Positions 1-6,118 are shown, counted from the first letter of the stretch. The stretch is DNA of 6,519 bases from Promethearchaeota archaeon (GCA_019894815.1 JAGXNU010000123.1:1-6519); one strand, 5' to 3'. Made by a program: numbers and translations. Notes: generated by a model not told the origin, from the sequence alone.

Positions 1-43
1 GAACATCCGGAGGCCCGTATTTTGTGCATAAAATTACTTTCAT
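1..43 (-). CDS. Medium-chain dehydrogenase/reductase (zinc-type alcohol dehydrogenase/quinone oxidoreductase-like), N-terminal fragment
   Basis: Only the first 14 codons are in the window; the gene runs leftwards off the edge. The peptide reads MKVILCTKYGPPDV. This closely resembles the usual start of NAD(P)H-dependent members of the MDR superfamily, in which a short beta strand is followed by a 'YGPPDVL' or 'YGPPEVL' turn. Those proteins are cytosolic oxidoreductases that use NAD(P)H on alcohols, aldehydes or quinones; the substrate cannot be told from this fragment. An in-frame ATG lies three codons upstream (position 52). The ATG at 43 is preferred because it places the family motif at the normal distance from the N-terminus. 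An AT-rich promoter-like stretch lies just upstream. The call rests on a short motif, so the family is likely but not certain. Confidence 0.6.
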   Translation of the reverse strand, partial: MKVILCTKYGPPDV

Positions 44-70
44 AAATATCATAATGTTCGGTTTTATTTA

Positions 71-81
71 TTATTTAATAA
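71..81 (-). promoter_or_regulatory. Possible TATA box for the MDR dehydrogenase gene
   Basis: On the minus strand this reads TTATTAAATAA. Its centre is about 30 bases upstream of the candidate start codons at 52 and 43, which would give a very short leader or none. The surroundings are also AT-rich, so the exact box is uncertain. Confidence 0.3.
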
Positions 82-182
82 CTTGTCCATTACTTCACTG
101 ATAACGAAGTTTTTCAAGAAATTAAGAAAGTATATGAGGTTTTTATTGTAATCTTACATAAAAATATAAAATACAAAATTAT

Positions 183-311
183 TCAAAATAAAAAGTCGTG
201 AAATGCATCTAATCTTGTTGTTAACGTTTTAAAGCCAATATTCCTGAAAAAATAATCATCCACCACTTCCTTTACTTGCTTTTTGGTCTTTACAAAGACC
301 AGATCCATCAT
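183..311 (-). CDS. Possible 42-aa small protein or gene remnant of unknown function
   Basis: Two adjacent ATG codons (311 and 308) open a frame of 42 residues ending in TGA at 183. It begins MMDLVFVKTKKQVKEVVDDY and goes on to FFRNIGFKTLTTRLDAFHDF, which reads like a folded helix/strand protein with balanced charge. I do not recognise the family. The frame stays open upstream of the ATGs through the GC-rich patch (ALLYVRAN) as far as the stop of the SAH hydrolase gene, so it may be the tail of a decayed longer gene. Codon choice (CTG, GTG GTG, GTC) is less AT-biased than in the neighbouring genes. No clear promoter or ribosome-binding site is seen, and the T-rich terminator of the upstream gene lies just before it. 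It could equally be chance open sequence. Confidence 0.3.
   Translation of the reverse strand: MMDLVFVKTKKQVKEVVDDYFFRNIGFKTLTTRLDAFHDFLF
285..300. repeat. Short inverted repeat (7-bp arms, 2-bp centre)
   Basis: GGTCTTT at 285-291 is followed by AC and then by its exact complement AAAGACC at 294-300. As RNA it would form a 6-bp stem with a 4-base loop. It has no T run on either strand, so it does not look like a terminator. It lies inside the small open frame 183-311 and may simply reflect the codons there. It could also be a protein-binding site or part of an RNA structure. Confidence 0.4.
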
Positions 312-336
312 ATTGGCCCGGACGTACAGCAGGGCG

Positions 337-360
337 AAAAAAAATAAAATAAAAGAAAAT
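337..360 (-). terminator. T-rich archaeal terminator after the SAH hydrolase gene
   Basis: Directly after the stop codon at 361-363, the minus strand carries runs of 4, 4, 4 and finally 8 T residues broken by single A or C bases. Archaeal RNA polymerase stops at such U-rich tracts without needing a hairpin. The position immediately behind the gene supports the call. Confidence 0.65.
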
Positions 361-1629
361 TTAAGTTCCTTCTTCGTAACCGTGGATGTAATTATACTGC
401 TCTTCTGTTAAAGTATCGATCTTTATACCCATCGCTTGAAGTTTCAAAATTCCTACTTTATCGTCAATATCTGTTGGTACGTCAACCATTCCTGGTTTGA
501 GATTTTTCTTATTTTTAACAATATACTCAGACATTAAAGCCTGAAGTCCAAATGACATGTCCATGACTTCACTAGGGTGACCCTCAGAGAGTACTAAATT
601 AGCTAAACGCCCTTTAGCTAGAAGGTAAACCTTTTTACCATCGGGAAAGATTAGTTCCTCAACATCTTTACGCACTGGGTTTATTTCCTTAGCATATTCG
701 TAAAGTTCCTTGGTTGGGACCTCAATGTCAAAGTGGCCTAAATTTCCTAATATAACACCATCCTTTAAAAGCCCAAACATTTCTTTGGTAGGAGGAATAA
801 CATGCTTACATCCAGTAGCAGTCAAAATGATGTCAGCATTAGGAAGAGCTTCTTTTATAGGCATTACGTTGTATCCATTAAATTTAGCTTGGAGTGCTTT
901 AATTGCATCTACTTCGGTTACAGTAACGTTAGCACCTAATCCTCTCGCTCTTAAAGCCATTCCAGAGGAACAATGTCCGAATCCTGCTATAAGCACATTT
1001 TTCCCAGCAAATAAGACATGCATTCCATATATTGCTGCAACAATCCCTTGTCCAGTCCCTAATTCGTTATCAAACTGGTTTTTACAACGAGCATCATTAA
1101 CTGGAAATAATGGAACTTTTAAATCACCTGCTTTGTCCATTGCTTTAAATCTTTTTACACCTGTGGTGGTTTCTTCTTGACATGCAATGATCGTCCCATC
1201 TTCAATTAGCTCAGGAAATTCTTTATGAGCAGTAACTATCATATCAGCACCATCGTCTATAAGAATATTAGGCTTAGCTTTTAAGCACTCTCTGATACAC
1301 CAATAAAATTCTTCATCAGTATTGCCATGCCATGCAAATACATTTATTCCTTCTTTAACCAATGCAGCTGATACATCATCTTGAGTTGATAGAGGATTAC
1401 TTCCACATAAATAGACTTCTGCTCCGCCAGCTTTTAAAGTTCGAGCTAAAATTCCAGTTTCTTTTGTTACGTGAAGGCATCCAGCAATTGTTATGCCCTT
1501 TAAAGGTTTTTCCTTTTCAAATCGTTCTCGAATAACTTTAGCAATGACGGGCATTTTATTTTCAGCGATATATAATGCTTCTTTACCTTTTTCTGCTAAA
1601 TTTTCATCAGCAACTTTATAATTTACCAT
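361..1629 (-). CDS. ahcY: S-adenosylhomocysteine hydrolase (adenosylhomocysteinase)
   Basis: This cytosolic NAD-dependent enzyme reversibly splits S-adenosylhomocysteine into adenosine and homocysteine, removing the product inhibitor of methyltransferases. In methanogens the homologue acts on S-inosylhomocysteine, so that substrate is also possible. With the ATG at 1629 the protein has 422 residues, normal for archaeal and Thermotoga-type members that lack the C-terminal Lys-Tyr extension. Visible signatures, in this numbering, are NPLSTQDD (78-85), EETTTG (152-157), NDARCKNQFDN (178-188, with the family's substrate Lys183 and Asp187), NLGHFD (296-301) and GHPSEVMDMSF (350-360). The NAD loop reads GFGHCSSG (216-223) where GYGWCGRG is usual, so the third glycine is Ser221. 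A GTG three codons upstream (1638) would give MLN first. The ATG is preferred because the TATA box predicts transcription starting almost exactly at 1630, a leaderless mRNA. The gene is divergent from the double Lrp regulator. Confidence 0.95.
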   Translation of the reverse strand: MVNYKVADENLAEKGKEALYIAENKMPVIAKVIRERFEKEKPLKGITIAGCLHVTKETGILARTLKAGGAEVYLCGSNPLSTQDDVSAALVKEGINVFAWHGNTDEEFYWCIRECLKAKPNILIDDGADMIVTAHKEFPELIEDGTIIACQEETTTGVKRFKAMDKAGDLKVPLFPVNDARCKNQFDNELGTGQGIVAAIYGMHVLFAGKNVLIAGFGHCSSGMALRARGLGANVTVTEVDAIKALQAKFNGYNVMPIKEALPNADIILTATGCKHVIPPTKEMFGLLKDGVILGNLGHFDIEVPTKELYEYAKEINPVRKDVEELIFPDGKKVYLLAKGRLANLVLSEGHPSEVMDMSFGLQALMSEYIVKNKKNLKPGMVDVPTDIDDKVGILKLQAMGIKIDTLTEEQYNYIHGYEEGT

Positions 1630-1652
1630 ATTTAACACTTTTGTTAGATGTG

Positions 1653-1663
1653 ATATATAAAAT
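1653..1663 (-). promoter_or_regulatory. TATA box of the SAH hydrolase gene
   Basis: The minus strand reads ATTTTATATAT, a strong archaeal TATA element with its centre near 1657. Archaeal transcription normally begins about 25 bases downstream, here around 1630. That is next to the ATG at 1629 and implies a leaderless transcript. Confidence 0.6.
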
Positions 1664-1698
1664 TTTAATTGATTAATAAACGTTTTTTTAATTAAAAT
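1662..1698. repeat. AT-rich dyad next to the SAH hydrolase TATA box
   Basis: ATTTTAATT at 1662-1670 is matched by its exact complement AATTAAAAT at 1690-1698, with a 19-bp spacer. The left arm touches the TATA/BRE region of the SAH hydrolase promoter. It could be an operator, for example for the divergent Lrp-like protein. The arms are pure A/T, so a chance origin is quite possible. Confidence 0.3.
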
Positions 1699-1700
1699 GT

Positions 1701-1742
1701 AAATATTATGAAGAATTTATTAACATATAATTCATAACATTT
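1701..1742. repeat. Dyad over the regulator promoter, possible autoregulatory operator
   Basis: AAATATTATGAA (1701-1712) and TTCATAACATTT (1731-1742) are inverted copies agreeing at 11 of 12 positions, with an 18-bp spacer that contains further matching pairs. The dyad covers the putative TATA element of the tandem Lrp gene. Lrp-family proteins commonly bind dyads near their own promoters, so autoregulation is a reasonable guess. The AT richness lowers the significance. Confidence 0.35.
1723..1732 (+). promoter_or_regulatory. Possible TATA box for the tandem Lrp regulator gene
   Basis: ACATATAATT lies about 40 bases before the ATG at 1769. Initiation near 1754 would leave a leader of about 15 bases. 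It sits inside the 1701-1742 dyad, so a bound regulator would block TBP access. Confidence 0.35.
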
Positions 1743-1768
1743 TGTGAAGTATGATGAGTTGGTAAAAA

Positions 1769-2725
1769 ATGGAATTAAAAAACGAACAGGAGCTACAGAT
1801 TCTCCTTAAAAATTTAAATTCTCGTTCCAAACTAAGAATTTCAGAAATTTCTAATAAACTAGGTCTTACTCGACAAACCTTTCACACTAAATTCTCTAGT
1901 TTGATATCGAATCAAATAATCAAGAACTTTACGATCAATATAAATCCTAGATTAGGTCGAAATAGAATGAAAATTGTGATATTAGAAATTAAAACTAATC
2001 CAAAAGAACCACATTTAGTACAAGATTTAATTAAAATCCCTCAATTGAAGAGTTTAGATGGTATTTTTGGAGAATTTTCGTTAATCGGCTTATTCCAATT
2101 CAAATCAGTCGAGCAGTATCATGATATTTTACATACTATAGATCAAATCATGACGACATCATATTTTAAAAAATATCAAATGATTGAGATAATACGCATC
2201 TATAAAATGAATGGAATCCAGCTAAGTGAAATCCAATTAGATTCAAATTATGAACTTGATGATGTAGATTATAATATATTAGATGTATTACAGGAAAATC
2301 AAGGATTAAAACCAATTTCTACCTATGAAGTTAAAAAAATTCTTAATCAAGATTTAAAATTGGAAATTTCCCAACCTACGATCTATAATAGAATTAAACT
2401 CCTTGAGAATTCAGGGATCATATTAAATTATTCGATTAACTTTAATCCTAGAGCTATTGGATACAAGGGGAAATTTACTGTGAGAATCAAACCAAGTAAT
2501 CCTTCTGAATACGATGATCTTGCTTTAAATTTAGAAAAAATTAAAGAAATTACTGATTTATTCAGAATTGGTAAACAATATGGCCTTTTTGCTGTTGTAC
2601 GTGTTAAAAAGATCGAAGACTTCGCTAAATTTATCAAAAAATTATATAATGAAAAGATTGAAGATACTCTCACGAATTTCGTACTAGATGAACTCATACC
2701 AAATACTAATTTTACAATCTTCTAA
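1769..2725 (+). CDS. Tandem (two-module) Lrp/AsnC-type transcriptional regulator
   Basis: The 318-residue protein appears to contain two full Lrp/AsnC units in one chain. The first has a winged helix-turn-helix at about 8-60 (recognition region ISEISNKLGLTRQTFHTKF, 24-42). This is followed by a RAM-like alpha/beta domain at about 67-148 that begins with the strand MKIVILEIK. The second has a winged helix at about 164-230 (DDVDYNILDVLQENQG, then QPTIYNRIKLLENSGII). A second RAM-like domain at about 234-310 follows, starting GKFTVRIK and including the strand YGLFAVVRVK. Ordinary Lrp proteins are about 150 residues and form dimers, so this chain is probably a covalent pseudo-dimer that binds DNA in the cytoplasm and may sense an amino acid or other small ligand. 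The second helix-turn-helix has a longer turn (NQDLKLEI). The gene is divergent from ahcY, and the shared region contains two dyads, which suggests auto- or cross-regulation. Target and ligand are unknown. Confidence 0.8.
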   Translation: MELKNEQELQILLKNLNSRSKLRISEISNKLGLTRQTFHTKFSSLISNQIIKNFTININPRLGRNRMKIVILEIKTNPKEPHLVQDLIKIPQLKSLDGIFGEFSLIGLFQFKSVEQYHDILHTIDQIMTTSYFKKYQMIEIIRIYKMNGIQLSEIQLDSNYELDDVDYNILDVLQENQGLKPISTYEVKKILNQDLKLEISQPTIYNRIKLLENSGIILNYSINFNPRAIGYKGKFTVRIKPSNPSEYDDLALNLEKIKEITDLFRIGKQYGLFAVVRVKKIEDFAKFIKKLYNEKIEDTLTNFVLDELIPNTNFTIF

Positions 2726-2763
2726 CTTTGAATTATTCATGCAATAAACTTGTAATGAAAAAA

Positions 2764-2773
2764 TTTACTTTAA
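2764..2773 (+). promoter_or_regulatory. Possible TATA box for the arcS-raSEA operon
   Basis: TTTACTTTAA, preceded by an A-rich stretch that could serve as the BRE, lies 31-41 bases before the arcS ATG at 2805. This would give a leader of about 10 bases. The 79-bp gap after the regulator gene shows no hairpin terminator, so read-through from the regulator is also possible. Confidence 0.3.
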
Positions 2774-2804
2774 TTACATTGGCATACTATTTAATATTGA
2801 AACT

Positions 2805-4886
2805 ATGAGGATTTTTTTTGAATTAGTGAAAAAAAGGATAGGTCTATCAAGAATTGGACGTATAATTCTTTCAAAAGAAGAAAAAAGATACGTGAGTTCT
2901 CCGAATATTATAATTCCGATTAAAAGATCACTAATAAACATGTTAGATTTTCTTGAAGAATTTGAAGAACATCCAATCTTCTTGATTTCAAACGAGATTT
3001 TTCTGAAAAAATCATTTTTACGAGCAAAATTCAAGCAAAATGAATTTCTATATACCCATTATGGTACACTTGAAAAATTCCATGATATTTTAGGAGAATA
3101 TAAAGATGTTTTCCTTGAAGATAATATTATTGGATTAATCCCCTTTAATAATCCCACAACAGTCATGAATAAAGAATTTGCTAAAAGAGAAGTTGAATAC
3201 CACATCAAGATTTCTCAAGAATTACTGATTAAAAATCCAAAATTGAATTTTGGTATTACAATAAAACTTTTTGGTTATGCAGAATTAGTTAACCTATATT
3301 TCCCTTTAATCCAAAATAATCCTAACGTTAAAATCCTTAATTTTGGTGATTTATTTGAATATAAACGGAACTTTCGAAAAGTCTTACAAGTAATTTTTGA
3401 AACTCGAAAAGAAGTTGATCAAAATCTACTATTCATGGTATCTGGTAAAGTCCTACCAAAATCTTATCCCGTGTTGATATATTTAGGATTTGATCTCATA
3501 GATAGTTCATACATGTTGTATCTTTCTTCTGAAAACTTTTATGACACAATAGAAAATTTATCACCAATTCATAAGATGCAATATTTTCCATGTTCTTGTT
3601 GCGCTTGTAAAGGAAAATTAAAAAAATTAGCATCAGATAAATTTTCAAAAGAAAAAGTTGAGCAATTAGCCCTTCATAACTTGATCACGGCCAAAAATCA
3701 AATGAATAAAATTAAGCAATTTATAAAAACAGAGGATTATAGAAATTTTGTTGAGAAGTCATCAATGAATGATACCAACCTAATGTCAATGTTAAAATGT
3801 GTAGATCATCAATATTTTGAGGAAATTAGATATGAAACCCCAATCATGCAAGAAATCAAACCTATAGTAAGTATTGGTCCGTCCTCATATTATCGTCCAG
3901 ACTTCCAAGAATATAGAGAAGAAATTATTAAAAATTTTGAACCTGAACCTTGGACTAAATTAATCATATTATTTCCTTGTTCTGCTAAGAAACCTTATTC
4001 TGAATCAAAATCTCACAAGAAATTCCTTGATGTGTTGCATAAATTCAAAGAATTCCCAGATTTTCAAGAGTTTATAATAACATCTCCTCTTGGAGTAATA
4101 CCTCGTCAATTAGAAAATATTTATCCCGTAAATAGTTACGATATTTCAGTAACCGGTGAATGGGATGCTGAAGAAATATTAATTGCTCAAGAGATGCTAG
4201 CAAAAATTATCATGGTGTATAATTCAGAAATCCCAATTATTTGTCATCTTCCCAAAGAAGCATATCATGAAATAGTAAATAACGTAATGAGCACATTACC
4301 TAATAAAGTTTATTTTTCTGAAGTGGATAATAGCGTAACTTCTTATAATTCTCTCAAATCTTTAGAAAATCTACTAATTAAATGTAAAGATAAATTTAAT
4401 ACATCTGATCTACCAAAGAAAAGCCAATATCACAAATCTTGGATACGCAAATTCGTAAAAATCCTCGATTATCAATTTGGAAAAGGAATTGGAATAGCTT
4501 TATTTTCAAATGAAGTTAAGGTATATCCAAATAAGGACAAAACGCATATCAATATCAGGGATGTTGATTCTAAAAAAATTGTTGGCGTGTTTATTAAAAA
4601 ATCTGGGCAATTAGAACTTTCTATATACGGTTCAAATAAAATTAAAGATTTAATTAAAAGCACTCACTTCATAGTATTTGATGGAGAAAACATTAGTGGA
4701 AATACATTATTTAGACCAGGAGTTATTAATTTTAGTGATGATCTCAAACCAAATAATTTTGCCTTTATTTGGAATCAAAACAAAGAGGAAATAATTGGAA
4801 TTGCAAGGATGTTGGTTGGATCACCTTATATTAAAAATTCTAGCACTGGTCGAATTGCTAAAATATATGAAAAAAAGAAAAAATGA
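2805..4886 (+). CDS. arcS: Archaeosine synthase alpha subunit ArcS (TGT-like with PUA domain)
   Basis: ArcS acts on tRNA that already carries preQ0 at position 15 and attaches lysine to its nitrile. RaSEA then converts the adduct to archaeosine (G+15), which stabilises the tRNA core. The 693 residues show a tRNA-guanine transglycosylase-like part (about 30-320). It keeps the zinc site C263-x-C265-x2-C268 with His291 in ALHN, and has an extra Cys266. The diagnostic ArcS motif PC-x3-KPY-x2-S-x2-H is present exactly at 391-404 (PCSAKKPYSESKSH) and is known to be needed for the lysine-transfer step. The C-terminal part (about 565-690) looks like a PUA RNA-binding domain, ending in a basic tail (YEKKKK). 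The ATG at 2805 follows a short AT-rich promoter region. The next gene begins inside the last 20 bases, so the two are co-transcribed and probably translationally coupled. Separate arcTGT and preQ0 biosynthesis genes are not in this window. Confidence 0.93.
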   Translation: MRIFFELVKKRIGLSRIGRIILSKEEKRYVSSPNIIIPIKRSLINMLDFLEEFEEHPIFLISNEIFLKKSFLRAKFKQNEFLYTHYGTLEKFHDILGEYKDVFLEDNIIGLIPFNNPTTVMNKEFAKREVEYHIKISQELLIKNPKLNFGITIKLFGYAELVNLYFPLIQNNPNVKILNFGDLFEYKRNFRKVLQVIFETRKEVDQNLLFMVSGKVLPKSYPVLIYLGFDLIDSSYMLYLSSENFYDTIENLSPIHKMQYFPCSCCACKGKLKKLASDKFSKEKVEQLALHNLITAKNQMNKIKQFIKTEDYRNFVEKSSMNDTNLMSMLKCVDHQYFEEIRYETPIMQEIKPIVSIGPSSYYRPDFQEYREEIIKNFEPEPWTKLIILFPCSAKKPYSESKSHKKFLDVLHKFKEFPDFQEFIITSPLGVIPRQLENIYPVNSYDISVTGEWDAEEILIAQEMLAKIIMVYNSEIPIICHLPKEAYHEIVNNVMSTLPNKVYFSEVDNSVTSYNSLKSLENLLIKCKDKFNTSDLPKKSQYHKSWIRKFVKILDYQFGKGIGIALFSNEVKVYPNKDKTHINIRDVDSKKIVGVFIKKSGQLELSIYGSNKIKDLIKSTHFIVFDGENISGNTLFRPGVINFSDDLKPNNFAFIWNQNKEEIIGIARMLVGSPYIKNSSTGRIAKIYEKKKK

Positions 4887-5964
4887 GCCATGCATGATTG
4901 ATAAAGTAAAAAAGCTTCGAGCTAAATCCATTCATAGATTAAAAGGATTGCCTTCGGATAAATTAGACAAGCCAGTAACTTACTGGATATCGGAAGATCG
5001 TTTACTCGACAAAATTGGTAAAGAATTTACAATTATTTTAAGATCAAAAGGATGTAGTTGGGCTTTAGGAGATCAAGGTGGCTGTACAATGTGTGGGTAC
5101 ATTAAAGATTCATGCGTTGATACTATTAATTCAGGAAACATAAAAAATCAATTCATGCGTGCTTGGAATGATAAATTAGAAGAAATCCAAAACGATAAGG
5201 AGAATTACATCTTAAAAATTTTTAATTCTGGTAGCTTCTTTGATGATGATGAAATTCCTGAAGATTTAAGAAAATTCATTTATGAAAAAATTGCAAATGT
5301 TAGCAATATAACTGAGGTTGTCGTGGAATCTCGTACTGAGCATTTGAGTAGAGATAAACTAATCCAAATGAGGTCTGAATTAGGGAGTAGGCATGTTGAA
5401 ATTGGCATAGGACTCGAGACAGTAAACGATTATATTAGATTAAATTATATTAACAAAGGCATGACTTTCAAGGAATTCTTGGATGCTGTTAATTTATGCA
5501 AGCAATGTGATATTGGTATTAGAGCATATTTATTATTTAAACCTCCTTTCATGAGCGAAGAGTCAGCAATCGATGACTGCGTTAGCTCTATTAAAACTTT
5601 GATAGATATGCAAGTTAACACTATTTCAATTAATCCGGTTAATATTCAACGAGGAACATTAGTAGAATATCTTTGGCAACAGAATCGATATCACGTACCA
5701 TCCTATTATTCTCTCATGAAAAGCTTGAAAAAGGGGATAAAAACCCAAGAAATGCTAAATTTTACACGAATAGTATGCGATCCATCTGGTGCGGGTTCAA
5801 GAAGAGGTATTCATAGTTGTTCTAAAAAGGAGTGCAATATTCAAATGAAAGATTTTCTTAAAAATTTTGTTCTTTCACAAGATATTATATATTTAAAGAA
5901 ATTGGATGAAGAAGAACACTGTTATTGTAAATTGAACTATCACATGCAGAAAATGTTTAATTAA
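4867..5964 (+). CDS. raSEA: Archaeosine synthase beta subunit RaSEA (radical SAM enzyme)
   Basis: RaSEA forms a complex with ArcS and uses a [4Fe-4S] cluster and SAM to cleave the lysine-preQ0 adduct on tRNA, leaving archaeosine. From the ATG at 4867 the protein has 365 residues. The cluster ligands are C63, C73 and C76 in GCSWALGDQGGCTMCGY, an Elp3-like C-x9-C-x2-C spacing instead of the common C-x3-C-x2-C. Radical SAM barrel elements follow: FNSGSFFDDDEIP (119-131), EVVVESRTEHL (150-160) and HVEIGIGLETV (176-186). A C-terminal Cys-rich part (C304, C318, C323, C352, C354) includes SGAGSRRGIHSC, which resembles the RaSEA C-terminal signature as I recall it. An alternative ATG at 4894 would give 356 residues and a 7-bp gap instead of a 20-bp overlap with arcS. 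A TTG at 4795 is also in frame but would place coding deep inside arcS. No strong ribosome-binding site marks either ATG. Its place directly after arcS supports the function. Confidence 0.92.
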   Translation: MKKRKNEPCMIDKVKKLRAKSIHRLKGLPSDKLDKPVTYWISEDRLLDKIGKEFTIILRSKGCSWALGDQGGCTMCGYIKDSCVDTINSGNIKNQFMRAWNDKLEEIQNDKENYILKIFNSGSFFDDDEIPEDLRKFIYEKIANVSNITEVVVESRTEHLSRDKLIQMRSELGSRHVEIGIGLETVNDYIRLNYINKGMTFKEFLDAVNLCKQCDIGIRAYLLFKPPFMSEESAIDDCVSSIKTLIDMQVNTISINPVNIQRGTLVEYLWQQNRYHVPSYYSLMKSLKKGIKTQEMLNFTRIVCDPSGAGSRRGIHSCSKKECNIQMKDFLKNFVLSQDIIYLKKLDEEEHCYCKLNYHMQKMFN

Positions 5965-5999
5965 AGCAAAAAAATTAAGTATTTATAATTTCAATTAAG

Positions 6000-6041
6000 T
6001 CAGAACTTTTCTGATATGAAATTATGAGAGTATACTTTTTT
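6000..6041 (+). terminator. Possible terminator after raSEA (hairpin and T run)
   Basis: TCAGAA (6000-6005) and TTCTGA (6009-6014) form a 6-bp stem with a 3-base loop. A run of six T residues lies at 6036-6041. The hairpin and T run are 21 bases apart, so this is not a classic intrinsic terminator. The T run alone could stop archaeal polymerase before the gar1 promoter. Confidence 0.35.
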
Positions 6042-6067
6042 GTCTAAGAACGTGTTAAAACAGTATG

Positions 6068-6075
6068 TTTAAATA
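6068..6075 (+). promoter_or_regulatory. TATA box of the gar1 (gar1-tfb) unit
   Basis: TTTAAATA matches the archaeal TATA consensus well and lies in the 154-bp gap between raSEA and gar1. Initiation would be expected near 6098, leaving a leader of about 20 bases. That leader contains AGGT at 6109-6112, a weak Shine-Dalgarno match six bases before the TTG start. Confidence 0.5.
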
Positions 6076-6118
6076 TTAGCTATCAATTCTTAATTCTAAC
6101 AATACATTAGGTTAAGCC

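Noticed and set aside
92..114. ACTTC/GAAGT hairpin followed by five T residues on the plus strand
   Set aside because: The stem is only 5 bp and no plus-strand gene ends upstream of it in the window, so a terminator call is not supported.
305..311. ATGATGG on the minus strand as a C box of a C/D guide RNA
   Set aside because: It is an imperfect C box, and no CTGA D box lies at a suitable distance on that strand; the ATGs are better explained as start codons or chance.
710..1180. Open frame of 156 codons on the plus strand
   Set aside because: It lies wholly antisense to the well-conserved SAH hydrolase gene and its translation has no recognisable domain; it is a shadow frame.
1630..1638. 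GTG start at 1638 for the SAH hydrolase
   Set aside because: It would precede the transcript start predicted by the TATA box, and MVNYKV from the ATG at 1629 matches the usual family N-terminus.
2736..2759. TTCAT/ATGAA inverted repeat between the regulator and arcS
   Set aside because: The arms are only 5 bp in very AT-rich sequence and do not clearly match the longer dyad at 1701-1742; chance is the simplest explanation.
2428..3034. Two minus-strand open frames (2428-2697 and 2774-3034)
   Set aside because: They are antisense to the second Lrp module and to the N-terminus of arcS, with no family features or promoters of their own.
4472..4663. Minus-strand open frame of 63 codons
   Set aside because: It is antisense to the region before and within the PUA domain of arcS, with low-complexity hydrophobic content; no independent support.
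4795..4866. TTG start at 4795 for raSEA, adding 24 residues
   Set aside because: The extra residues would be encoded within the PUA domain of arcS in another frame and do not resemble the RaSEA N-terminus. The ATGs at 4867 or 4894 fit better.
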